From positions 1 to 34,443 of the IMG/VR virus record IMGVR_UViG_3300031972_002136: DNA of 34,443 bases; one strand, 5' to 3'. The number at the start of each line of letters is the position of its first letter. Position 1 is the stretch's first letter. The DNA comes from a virus. Under the pieces are notes generated by a model, which was not told where the DNA came from, did not search any database, and worked only from the letters and a program-made list of their open reading frames with translations. A program made the position numbers and the translations under genes. This document shows positions 6,692 to 14,431 of this stretch, piece by piece.

Positions 6692-7473
6692 AAACATTTG
6701 AAGGTGATTTATTAAAATTTATTTCTCTTGTTGAGAATAATGAGAACTTTGCTTACTCTAGGTTTTCGGATGGTGAATTATTTATTCTGGAAAACCAAAA
6801 ATTAGTGTTAGCTGAAAATCATTCGTTTTTTAAAGGTCAAAGACATTTTGGCAGATACCCAAAAGAAGAGCAAAAAGAATTTTTACCTGAAGAGCATTCG
6901 TTTTACAGGCAAAAACTTCTAGAGTCTTTACAGTTCAAAAAAAATAATTACTTCAAAGGTATCACTTGTCCGTGTTGCGGTGGAGACCAAGCGGTTCAGT
7001 ACATGAAAGATTTACACGGCGGCGAAGATGACTCTTTAACTTGGGCAAATATATTTTGCAATTCTAATTATAAGTTATTTGTAGAAAAAATGATGCCCGC
7101 TTTATCTAAAAAGAAAATAGTTTTAGTTTGTAATGAAATTGCTGATATCTCTGGCTTACCACTTGAAGTAGTTAAAGACTTTAGAGTTGGCTCTAATTGT
7201 TTAATAAATGATTACGGTCTCGTAGAAGAAGTAAGACAGTGGATAGAAGATAATAAAATTAAAAATCATGTATTTTTATTTTCCGCATCCACATTAAGTA
7301 ATTATCTAGCTCACCAGTTGTATGAATTTGAAGATGAAAATACGTATTTGGATATAGGTTCCACGATTAGCCCGTATTTAAAAATGGAAGGATGGAAGCA
7401 TAGTAGAGATTATTTAGTTAGATATTGGATGAACACGCCGACTCAATTTGGAGACAGAGTATGCGCTTGGTAG
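6688..7473 (+). CDS. GT-D type glycosyltransferase (DUF1792-like)
   Basis: The segment NFAYSRFSDGELFIL near the N-terminus matches the RFGDGE signature of the DUF1792 / GT-D family. YLDIGSTISPYL and the C-terminal HSRDYLVRYW fit the rest of the fold. GT-D enzymes were first characterised as the third sugar transferase of streptococcal serine-rich adhesin glycosylation. This copy has a CPCCGG segment in the middle (about residue 95) that could bind a metal or be structural. The start ATG overlaps the previous stop in ATGA. A surface glycan or a virion protein could be the acceptor; that is inference. Confidence 0.7.
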   Translation: MKTFEGDLLKFISLVENNENFAYSRFSDGELFILENQKLVLAENHSFFKGQRHFGRYPKEEQKEFLPEEHSFYRQKLLESLQFKKNNYFKGITCPCCGGDQAVQYMKDLHGGEDDSLTWANIFCNSNYKLFVEKMMPALSKKKIVLVCNEIADISGLPLEVVKDFRVGSNCLINDYGLVEEVRQWIEDNKIKNHVFLFSASTLSNYLAHQLYEFEDENTYLDIGSTISPYLKMEGWKHSRDYLVRYWMNTPTQFGDRVCAW

Positions 7474-7859
7474 ATTGTACAGAAGAATACTGGGACTTTG
7501 TGAGGATATTGAGAAATGATCCTAGAGTTCAAGATGGGTTTATAGAAAAAGCTAACATATCTCCACAACAACAAAAAGAATACATGAAAAAGTATTCACA
7601 TGGATACAAGATTGCAATACACAAAAATAAACCCGTTGGTTTTATAGGCGTGGTTGACGACGATATTAGAGTTTGCACGTCGCCCGATTCTCAAGGTAAA
7701 GGAGTAGGAAAGTTTATGATTAATGAAATAATTAAAATTTTTCCCAACGCCAAAGCTAAAATCAAAATAGATAATAAAGCTAGTCTTAAAGCATTTGAAT
7801 CTTGTGGTTTCAGAAAGAAATATTATATTTTAGAGAATCATGGTTCACAACCCTTATAA
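7461..7859 (+). CDS. GNAT family N-acetyltransferase
   Basis: The start is set at ATG 7461, seven bases after GGAG (7450-7453). The earlier in-frame ATG at 7425 lies further inside the preceding gene and adds residues unlike the family. The 132-residue protein has the acetyl-CoA pyrophosphate loop SPDSQGKGVGKFM (the Q/RxxGxG motif A). It is followed by KIKIDNKASLKAFESCGF, the usual motif B strand-helix of RimJ/RimL-like acetyltransferases. In this setting N-acetylation of an amino sugar is a reasonable guess, especially with a DegT-like protein encoded next, but a protein substrate is also possible. It overlaps the previous gene by 13 bases. Confidence 0.8.
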   Translation: MRLVDCTEEYWDFVRILRNDPRVQDGFIEKANISPQQQKEYMKKYSHGYKIAIHKNKPVGFIGVVDDDIRVCTSPDSQGKGVGKFMINEIIKIFPNAKAKIKIDNKASLKAFESCGFRKKYYILENHGSQPL

Positions 7860-8466
7860 AATAGTAAGGCAATTTGAAGAAGAAATTGCAGCTTATACAG
7901 GAGCGCCATATGCGGTCTCTGTGGATAGCTGTACTAATGCATTGTTTTTAATCTGTAAATATTTAAACGTAAAAGAAGTTACTATACCTAGCAAAACTTA
8001 TCTTTCCGTTCCCCATTCAATCATTCATTCGGGAGCAGAGGTGGTTTTCGACAAAAAGCCAAAAACAAACCATTGGCAGGGTATTTACCAGCTAAAGCCC
8101 TATCCCGTATACGATGCAGCAAAACGTTTAACTAGTGACATGTATATTAAGGGCTCTTATATGGCGCTTTCTTTTCACATCAAGAAGCAGCTACCTATTG
8201 GTAAGGGCGGTATGATTTTAACTGACAACGAAGAAGCTGTAGAGTGGTTTAAAAAAGCAAGATATGAAGGCAGAAGCGAAAAGTTTTACAAAGAAGATGA
8301 TATAACCTTTTGTGGTTGGAATATGTACATGACCCCGCAACAAGCCTCAACAGGTTTAGCTCTATTACAAAATTACCCTAAACATAATAAAGATTTAGAA
8401 GAAATAAATGGCTACAGGGATTTAACGGAGTTTACAGTATTTAAAAATAATAAAACAATATTTTAA
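7840..8466 (+). CDS. Short DegT/DnrJ/EryC1-like aminotransferase
   Basis: The protein opens with PYKIVRQFEEEIAAYTGAPYAVSVDSCTNALFL, the PLP-phosphate region of the DegT sugar aminotransferase family. It continues to MALSFHIKKQLPIGKGGMILTDN, where K116 sits at the Schiff-base lysine position. At 208 residues it stops well short of the usual 360-400. Most of the C-terminal small domain that closes the active site is missing. It ends cleanly and the next gene starts two bases later, so this looks like a shortened gene and not a fresh frameshift. Whether it still transaminates a keto-sugar is open. It overlaps the acetyltransferase gene by 20 bases. Confidence 0.7.
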   Translation: MVHNPYKIVRQFEEEIAAYTGAPYAVSVDSCTNALFLICKYLNVKEVTIPSKTYLSVPHSIIHSGAEVVFDKKPKTNHWQGIYQLKPYPVYDAAKRLTSDMYIKGSYMALSFHIKKQLPIGKGGMILTDNEEAVEWFKKARYEGRSEKFYKEDDITFCGWNMYMTPQQASTGLALLQNYPKHNKDLEEINGYRDLTEFTVFKNNKTIF

Positions 8467-8467
8467 A

Positions 8468-9178
8468 GTGAAAGTAGCTTTATGTTTACATGGTAAATTT
8501 GATTCTTTAACGGACGAAAGTTCTAAAGGGGCTGACGGCTTTAATCATTTAAAAGCTAGAGTTTTTTCTCAGTGTTCTCCAGATGTTTTTGTTCATTCGT
8601 GGGATGAGAACGAAAAAGATAATATATTAAATTTATATAGCCCTAAAAACTATTTAATAGAACCTCAGATAGATTTCTCAGATGAGACTAAGCATTTAGA
8701 TTTTATTAAAAATCCGCCCAGAACACCTAACACAATTTTATCTCATTTTTATTCAGTTTCGCAAAGTATAAAATTAGCTTGTGATTATGGCGATTATGAC
8801 ATTGTAATAAAATCTAGATTTGATATAGGTAGGATAAACAGAAAAACTTCTGGCCCTCACAATGCAAACAACCCCTACCCAGTTCAATGCATCACCTTTA
8901 ATCCTGATTTAGACATGGATTTATTACACATGGCTAACTGGCAATATTTAGATTGCGATGGCCCAGCGGATATGTGGTTTTACTCTAACCAAAAGAACAT
9001 GAGCCAATTGCGTGATTTATATGATTTTGCTATAAGATGTTTTGACTTGAACGGTGAATACGCTAAAAAAATAAAAGACTTGAACGATTTACCAAATGCT
9101 ATAAAATTATATAAAGCTTTTTATATTGAGAAAAAACTCTGGTCAAAGAAAAACCTTATTGAAACAATCTATGAGTGA
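8468..9178 (+). CDS. Putative glycosyltransferase, MKVALCLHGKF type
   Basis: The start is GTG 8468, two bases after the previous stop; the first residues MKVALCLHGKFDSLTDES already form the first strand of the fold, so no earlier start is needed. Other visible landmarks are SPDVFVHSWDENE, ILSHFYSVSQSIKLA and DIVIKSRFDIG, the last placing an acidic residue where such enzymes bind the nucleotide sugar. Similar proteins occur in phage and bacterial surface-glycan clusters. The length is 236 residues with no membrane segment. The function is by pattern only. Confidence 0.5.
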   Translation: MKVALCLHGKFDSLTDESSKGADGFNHLKARVFSQCSPDVFVHSWDENEKDNILNLYSPKNYLIEPQIDFSDETKHLDFIKNPPRTPNTILSHFYSVSQSIKLACDYGDYDIVIKSRFDIGRINRKTSGPHNANNPYPVQCITFNPDLDMDLLHMANWQYLDCDGPADMWFYSNQKNMSQLRDLYDFAIRCFDLNGEYAKKIKDLNDLPNAIKLYKAFYIEKKLWSKKNLIETIYE

Positions 9179-9863
9179 AAATTTAGAATCATACAGAGCG
9201 AGCCTAGAAAGTTTTTACAAAAGCGGTACATCCAATCATTTGGAGCATAATGAAAACCCAGATTATTTTGATGTTTTATTAAAGGAGGTAACCTCTGCCC
9301 CTAAAAACTGGGAAGATAAAGTAGCTTTAGATTTTGGATGCGGAAAAGGTCGTAATGTTGTTAATTTATTTGATCTAGCAAAGTGGAAAAAAGTAGATGG
9401 GGTTGATATATCTAAAGATAATATAAATTATTGTAATGAAAATTATAAAGATTTAAAATCGACTTTCTACAAAAATAGTGGAAGTGATTTATCTGACATC
9501 TCATCAAATTTTTATGATTTTGTTATGTCAACCATTGTGTTTCAGCACATACCAGTAAGAGAGGTAAGAGTTAATCTTAAAAAAGAAATCTACAGGACTT
9601 TAAAGTGTGGCGGAATTTTTTCTTTTCAAATGGGTCATGGCAAACAAATATTAAAAAGCAAAAACCATTCAAGTTACCTAGATAACGCTTACTCCGCTAA
9701 CGGCTCTAATGGAATGTGCGACGTTCAAATCACACCTGAAACAGAAAAAGATTTGATAAAAGATTTAGAAGAGATAGGTTTTGAAAATATAGAATTTTTT
9801 GTAAAACCCTCGTTTAGCGATGACTCTCATGAGAATTGGATTTATGTAAGTTGTAAAAAATAA
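9171..9863 (+). CDS. Class I SAM-dependent methyltransferase
   Basis: The start is placed at ATG 9171, in the overlap ATGAGTGA with the preceding stop; an in-frame ATG 45 bases upstream would translate the end of the other gene. The 230-residue protein has motif I as VALDFGCGKGRN (about residues 51-62), the acidic ribose-binding residue in VDGVDISKDN, and FVMSTIVFQHI as the post-motif II strand. FSFQMGH follows further on. This is a canonical Rossmann methyltransferase. Given the neighbours, O-methylation of a sugar is likely, but nothing in the sequence fixes the substrate. Confidence 0.8.
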   Translation: MSENLESYRASLESFYKSGTSNHLEHNENPDYFDVLLKEVTSAPKNWEDKVALDFGCGKGRNVVNLFDLAKWKKVDGVDISKDNINYCNENYKDLKSTFYKNSGSDLSDISSNFYDFVMSTIVFQHIPVREVRVNLKKEIYRTLKCGGIFSFQMGHGKQILKSKNHSSYLDNAYSANGSNGMCDVQITPETEKDLIKDLEEIGFENIEFFVKPSFSDDSHENWIYVSCKK

Positions 9864-10585
9864 TGTTTTCGTTTTTCATACACACTCATTCGGATTGTAA
9901 AGATTTATGGCCGTGTTTTTTTGGTCAATTAAAAGAACACTTTGAGCAGTTCAACAAATACGTTTGCGTTGATAAAAATGATGAGCTATTAAGCGGCTGT
10001 AAAACTTTCTTATACGAAGAGCAAACTCTTTACTCTGAAAGATTGTTAGATTCTTTAAAGCGCTTAAAAGAAGAAATCATACTCTTTACCCACGAAGATA
10101 TGATTCTTTACGGTAAGCCAGATTATAAAACTTTAAACGAGTACGTAAATTTAATTAAAAATGGAAAAGCTAATTTTATAAAATTATTAAAATGTAAGAA
10201 CCCTAATGAGTCTTTTATTCAATCGGAAGAACACATTAATCTAGTTGTTTGCCCCGCTCAATACTCTTTCACAGTTCAACCCACCCTTTGCAAAGCTTCG
10301 GATTTAGTAGAGCTTGTTGAGACGCTACCATCTCATGTTAATATTTGGGATTTGGAAAGAGCTATACCTCAAATTTTTCAATTACCAGCTTTTAAAAATA
10401 AAAAATGCTTCATGTCTAGCTTCCCTAATGAAAGCCAAAGAGGTATTGCCCATTGGAACTCGTCTGTTTACCCTCATGGGAATATGATTTTTAAAGGTAA
10501 ATGGACCTACAGTGAATACAAAAAAGAAATAGATATTCTCTGTGAAAAATATTCAATACAAAAAGAAACGAGGGGTGTTATTTGA
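9863..10585 (+). CDS. Uncharacterised protein, possible GT-A glycosyltransferase
   Basis: The 240-residue protein starts MFSFFIHTHSDCKDLWPCFFGQLKEHF and has ILFTHEDMILYG, an HED acidic cluster where GT-A enzymes carry DxD. The rest (SFTVQPTLCKASDLVELVETLP, then HVNIWDLERAIP) resembles phage and algal-virus proteins in glycan clusters. I cannot name a family securely. It has no signal peptide or membrane helix. It is packed between two genes with one- and four-base overlaps, so it is clearly part of the operon. Confidence 0.45.
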   Translation: MFSFFIHTHSDCKDLWPCFFGQLKEHFEQFNKYVCVDKNDELLSGCKTFLYEEQTLYSERLLDSLKRLKEEIILFTHEDMILYGKPDYKTLNEYVNLIKNGKANFIKLLKCKNPNESFIQSEEHINLVVCPAQYSFTVQPTLCKASDLVELVETLPSHVNIWDLERAIPQIFQLPAFKNKKCFMSSFPNESQRGIAHWNSSVYPHGNMIFKGKWTYSEYKKEIDILCEKYSIQKETRGVI

Positions 10586-11943
10586 AATTAGTAATTTTTG
10601 ACTTAGATGGAGTCTTGGTGGACGCAAGAGAGTTGCACTATCAAGCTTTAAACGAAGCTTTATTTTCTATAAGCGATGAGTTTGTTATCTCTAGAGAGGA
10701 GCACTTATCTACTTTTGATGGGCTATCCACTTCTAAAAAATTAGATATTCTTCAAGATAAAAAAGGACTAAAAGAACATTACAAAGATATAATTTGGAAG
10801 CTAAAACAAGAAAAGACTTTATCTATTATAGATAAATTTACACCTGATGAAAAAATTAAAAATATTTTAAAATATTTAAAAGAAAAAGGATACCTAACCG
10901 CTTGCTGTACCAATTCAATTAGGGAAACTGCTAAACTACAATTAATTAGAAAAGGTTTCATGGAGCATCTAGATTTTTTTCTATCTAATCAAGATGTAAT
11001 AAAATGCAAACCTCATCCTGAGATATACATGAAGTGTATGTTAATGGCGGGGGTTTCTCCAAAAGAAACTTTAATTGTAGAGGATTCTCATCATGGGAGG
11101 CAAGCGGCTCTAGAAAGCGGTGCCAATTTATGCGCTGTTAGAGATTGCCAAGATTTAAGCTTGGAAAAAATTCAAAATCATCTTAACGTCGCTTCAGAAA
11201 ATAAAATAAAACCTAAATGGCAAGGAGGAAATATGAATGTACTAATACCAATGGCTGGGGCAGGTAGTCGGTTTGAGAAAGCTGGCTACACTTTTCCTAA
11301 GCCTCTTATTGAGGTAAACGGAAAGCCGATGATTCAAGTTGTCGTAGAGAATTTAAATATCGACGCTAAACATATTTTTATTGTGCAAAAAGAGCACTAC
11401 GAAAAATATAATTTAAAGTATCTTCTAAATTTAATTACAGAAAACAATTGTGAAATTGTTCAAGTGGACGGTATGACCGAGGGAGCAGCTTGTACAACCC
11501 TACTAGCTAAAGAGTTGATAAATAACAACGAGCCTTTAGTTATGGCGAATTCGGATCAATTTGTAGAATGGGACTCTAACGAGTTTATGTACTCTATGAC
11601 CGCAGATAATATAGACGCGGGTATTCTAACGTTTAACTCCACTCACCCAAAATGGTCTTTTGCTAAGTTAAATGAAGATGGGTTTGTAAGCGAGGTAGCC
11701 GAAAAAAAGCCAATTTCTGATATAGCTACTGTCGGGGTATACTATTGGAACAAAGGGTCTGACTACGTAAAGTATGCGGAGCAAATGATTTCAAAAGACG
11801 TAAGAGTTAATAACGAATTTTATGTTTGCCCCGTCTTTAACGAAGCGATTCAGGATGATAAAAAAGTAAAAGTATTCCCGATTGAAAAAATGTGGGGATT
11901 AGGAACGCCAGAGGATTTGGATATTTTTTTAAAAGATAAATGA
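10582..11943 (+). CDS. HAD phosphatase fused to sugar nucleotidyltransferase
   Basis: Translation begins at TTG 10582 within TTGA, overlapping the previous stop; HAD motif I follows immediately (FDLDGVLVD, D7 and D9), so a later start would destroy the enzyme. Residues 1 to about 205 form a HAD phosphatase, with CCTNS as motif II, the KCKPHPE lysine and EDSHHG as motif IV. From residue 218 there is a nucleotidyltransferase: PMAGAGSRFEKAGYTFPKPLIEVNGKPMI and later MANSDQFVEW. The second half would activate a sugar-1-phosphate; the HAD half would remove phosphate from a sugar phosphate or a by-product. The enzyme could supply the RmlB-like and RmlD-like proteins in place of RmlA. A strong internal ribosome site precedes residue 218. 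Confidence 0.8.
   Translation: MKLVIFDLDGVLVDARELHYQALNEALFSISDEFVISREEHLSTFDGLSTSKKLDILQDKKGLKEHYKDIIWKLKQEKTLSIIDKFTPDEKIKNILKYLKEKGYLTACCTNSIRETAKLQLIRKGFMEHLDFFLSNQDVIKCKPHPEIYMKCMLMAGVSPKETLIVEDSHHGRQAALESGANLCAVRDCQDLSLEKIQNHLNVASENKIKPKWQGGNMNVLIPMAGAGSRFEKAGYTFPKPLIEVNGKPMIQVVVENLNIDAKHIFIVQKEHYEKYNLKYLLNLITENNCEIVQVDGMTEGAACTTLLAKELINNNEPLVMANSDQFVEWDSNEFMYSMTADNIDAGILTFNSTHPKWSFAKLNEDGFVSEVAEKKPISDIATVGVYYWNKGSDYVKYAEQMISKDVRVNNEFYVCPVFNEAIQDDKKVKVFPIEKMWGLGTPEDLDIFLKDK
11233..11943 (+). CDS. Internal in-frame start: stand-alone nucleotidyltransferase domain
   Basis: ATG 11233 is codon 218 of the fused gene and falls exactly at the first strand of the nucleotidyltransferase (MNVLIPMAGAGSRF). 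A full AAGGAGG lies just upstream (11223-11229), the best Shine-Dalgarno sequence in the operon. This suggests that a free 236-residue nucleotidyltransferase is made beside the fusion, or that the fusion arose recently from two genes whose second start signal survives. The two explanations cannot be separated from sequence. Confidence 0.55.
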   Translation: MNVLIPMAGAGSRFEKAGYTFPKPLIEVNGKPMIQVVVENLNIDAKHIFIVQKEHYEKYNLKYLLNLITENNCEIVQVDGMTEGAACTTLLAKELINNNEPLVMANSDQFVEWDSNEFMYSMTADNIDAGILTFNSTHPKWSFAKLNEDGFVSEVAEKKPISDIATVGVYYWNKGSDYVKYAEQMISKDVRVNNEFYVCPVFNEAIQDDKKVKVFPIEKMWGLGTPEDLDIFLKDK

Positions 11944-12362
11944 TTCTTATTTCTCATAGAGGTAATTTGGAGGGGCCAAATAAAAATGAAAACAGCCCCG
12001 ATTATATAAAGCAAGCTTTAAGCAAGGGGTATGAATGTGAAATAGATGTATGGTATGATAATGGTTTATACTATTTAGGCCATGATGAACCTGTTTACCC
12101 AATCGATATTAATTTTCTTGAAGACGATAGGTTGTGGTGCCACGCTAAAAACTTAAAAGCATTAGAGCAAATGCTTAAAGAAAACGTGCACTGCTTCTGG
12201 CATCAAGAGGATAGCTGCACTTTAACTAGCAAAAACATAATTTGGTCTCACCCTAATGTAGAGCCACCTCGAAATAGCATAGCCGTATTACCAGAGATAA
12301 AAAATCAAGACACTAAAAACTGTTATGGGTTATGCTCTGACTATATAGAAAATTATTTATAG
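11940..12362 (+). CDS. Short glycerophosphodiester phosphodiesterase-like protein
   Basis: The N-terminus ILISHRGNLEGPNKNENSPDYI, then CEIDVWYDNGLYYLGHDEP, gives the GDPD-type sequence of HRG, ExD and an HD pair that binds the metal and phosphodiester. At 140 residues it is far shorter than a full TIM-barrel GDPD (about 240), a form that recurs next to phage and bacterial sugar clusters. It could process a glycerophosphate or sugar phosphodiester. It starts in an ATGA overlap with the preceding gene and ends four bases before the next. Confidence 0.6.
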   Translation: MILISHRGNLEGPNKNENSPDYIKQALSKGYECEIDVWYDNGLYYLGHDEPVYPIDINFLEDDRLWCHAKNLKALEQMLKENVHCFWHQEDSCTLTSKNIIWSHPNVEPPRNSIAVLPEIKNQDTKNCYGLCSDYIENYL

Positions 12363-12365
12363 CAA

Positions 12366-13445
12366 ATGTTTAAAACCACCGACAATAAAACATATTACGC
12401 AAGAACTGGTACAAAGAAATTTGACGCTATATTTGATTATTTAAAAAATAAGAATTTTAATTCTTTGTTAGACGTAGGATGTAATAACGCTATATGCTCC
12501 TATAGAATCCAAAAACAATTAAATAAAGACGTTGTAGGCACTGATTTTTCTGACGACTTGAAACTGCCAGATGACTATAATTTTATTAAAGAAGATGTTT
12601 CTAATAGCTGTGCAGTTAGGGAGGCTGACATAATTCTTTTTTTGAGTTTATATCATCATATGTTGGGTTGTTACGGGCTGAATAAAGCGGATGATATATT
12701 TTTTAAATTATTATTAAGTTGCAATGAATTAATTTTTGACACTGGAAATCTTAGCGAGACTGGTTATTCAGGCACCCCTTGGTATAAAGTTTTAGAAAAG
12801 CATTTTGATAATGAAAAAGATTTACTAGATCATTTTGGCGTTCCTTATGAAAAAATAACCTCTTGGAGTTCAAGTTCAGGAAATGGAGAAAGAAACGTAG
12901 TAGTTTTCAAGAAAGAGGATTTTGATAAAAGCGTAAAAGTGAAAAATATTTTTCAACGTAGAAATTGCGGCTTTGGCGCTTCAGGAAGACATTACCCTCT
13001 TGAACTCGTAGACCATTTAAAACAAGACGATGAATTTAAAAAATTTTTACAAAAAAATACGTCTCCTACTAATGGTTGCGAGCAAAGCGTTTTTGATGGA
13101 GCTCTTTATTTTAAATTAGAGATAGCGGGGAAAAGTTTTTTTTCTAAAAAAAGAATAAAAGAAGAAAAGCAAAACATTGCAGAAAAAAAAGAATATAGAA
13201 CCACAAAAACTATTTATAATCTAGCTCAGAAAGATGAAATTTTAGCAGAGTTAAAGAGTCAATTAATAACTTTTTATGGTTTTTCTGAAACTTACGGTTT
13301 AATTTTTGAATGGTTGGAGAATTTTGAGTATACCTGTAGTACAAACATAAGAATAGATAGTCAATACAATGAAGTTATTGAACTTAAAGATGTAGACGCG
13401 GTAATTCACAATGGAAAAGTGAAAATATTTGATTTCGAGCGTTAG
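12366..13445 (+). CDS. Methyltransferase-like domain joined to a C-terminal kinase-like segment
   Basis: Residues 1 to about 180 form a class I methyltransferase: LLDVGCNNAICSYRIQ as motif I, VVGTDFS as the acidic strand end, and FLSLYHHML in the middle. From about 195 (FQRRNCGFGASGRHYP) the sequence changes to a lysine-rich region that ends DVDAVIHNGKVKIFDFER, reminiscent of the C-lobe metal loop of small kinase-like folds but without a recognisable HxD catalytic loop. The two-domain reading is moderately secure; the kinase-like label is only a resemblance. This is the last gene before a 47-base gap that ends the first overlapping run. Confidence 0.55.
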   Translation: MFKTTDNKTYYARTGTKKFDAIFDYLKNKNFNSLLDVGCNNAICSYRIQKQLNKDVVGTDFSDDLKLPDDYNFIKEDVSNSCAVREADIILFLSLYHHMLGCYGLNKADDIFFKLLLSCNELIFDTGNLSETGYSGTPWYKVLEKHFDNEKDLLDHFGVPYEKITSWSSSSGNGERNVVVFKKEDFDKSVKVKNIFQRRNCGFGASGRHYPLELVDHLKQDDEFKKFLQKNTSPTNGCEQSVFDGALYFKLEIAGKSFFSKKRIKEEKQNIAEKKEYRTTKTIYNLAQKDEILAELKSQLITFYGFSETYGLIFEWLENFEYTCSTNIRIDSQYNEVIELKDVDAVIHNGKVKIFDFER

Positions 13446-13492
13446 TAATAAAACTACTTGAATAAGCGTCAAAAAAGTTTTACATTTTAAAC

Positions 13493-14431
13493 ATGAAGCT
13501 ACTGGTAACAGGTGGTTGCGGTTTTATAGGCTCCAACTTTATAAAGCATGTTTTAGATAAAGAGCAGTTAGACTCTATTCTAAATATAGACTCCTTGAGC
13601 TACGCTGGGAGCCTGTCAAATACCGCCGCTTTTGAAACTCACAAAAAGTATAAATTTAAAAACGTTGACATATTTTTCCCTAATCAAGTTAGCGATGCTT
13701 TTCGTAGATTTAAAGCGACTCACGTAGTGCATTTCGCTGCCGAAACCCATGTTGATAATTCGATAAAATGTTCTTTAAAATTTTTAGAAACAAACATTAA
13801 TGGCACCCATAATTTAATTAAATCAAGCCTTGCTAGTGGGGTAAAAAGATTTCATCACGTTTCTACAGACGAAGTTTTTGGAAGCCTCGGAGAAAAAGGA
13901 AAGTTTAAAGAAACTACGCCATACGACCCAAGAAACCCCTACTCAGCTTCGAAGGCCGCTTCTGATCATTTAGTTAGAGCTTTCCACCATACGCATGGTT
14001 TACCGACCACAATCTCAAACTGTTCAAATAATTACGGGCCAAACCAACACAAAGAAAAGTTCATCCCAACTATCTTAAACAGTTTAAAAAAGGGCAACAA
14101 AATTCCAGTTTACGGAAATGGCTCAAATGTAAGAGACTGGATTTATGTTGAAGACCACTGTGACGCAATTTGGAAAATTTTAACAAATGGCAAAAACGGT
14201 GAAACATATAACGTTGGATCAAATTGCGAAAAGACTAATTTAGAAGTTATCGAAGAAATCTGCACAGCCCTAAAGCTTGAACCTAGCGCTTGCATAGAAT
14301 TCGTAAAAGATAGAGCGGGGCACGATTTAAGATACGCTATCGATTCAAGAAAAATTAAAAAAGAGTTAAATTGGAAACCTTCACATTCTTTTAAATCGGG
14401 AATTAAAAAAACAATAGCTTACTATGCATGA
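13493..14431 (+). CDS. rmlB: dTDP-glucose 4,6-dehydratase-like enzyme (RmlB)
   Basis: The protein has the NAD-binding GGCGFIGSNF at residues 7-16, HFAAETHVDNSI, the active-site STDEVFGSLG and YSASKAASDHL (YxxxK). SNNYGPNQHKEKFIP, YGNGSNVRDWIYVEDHC and TYNVGSNCEKTN follow. All are hallmarks of RmlB, which turns dTDP-glucose into the 4-keto-6-deoxy sugar. Length 312 is a little below the usual 330-360. It follows a short gap, so it may have its own transcription start, and it overlaps the next gene by 8 bases. With the RmlD-like protein and the nucleotidyltransferase it gives a possible 6-deoxyhexose route, although an RmlC epimerase is not seen. Confidence 0.88.
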   Translation: MKLLVTGGCGFIGSNFIKHVLDKEQLDSILNIDSLSYAGSLSNTAAFETHKKYKFKNVDIFFPNQVSDAFRRFKATHVVHFAAETHVDNSIKCSLKFLETNINGTHNLIKSSLASGVKRFHHVSTDEVFGSLGEKGKFKETTPYDPRNPYSASKAASDHLVRAFHHTHGLPTTISNCSNNYGPNQHKEKFIPTILNSLKKGNKIPVYGNGSNVRDWIYVEDHCDAIWKILTNGKNGETYNVGSNCEKTNLEVIEEICTALKLEPSACIEFVKDRAGHDLRYAIDSRKIKKELNWKPSHSFKSGIKKTIAYYA

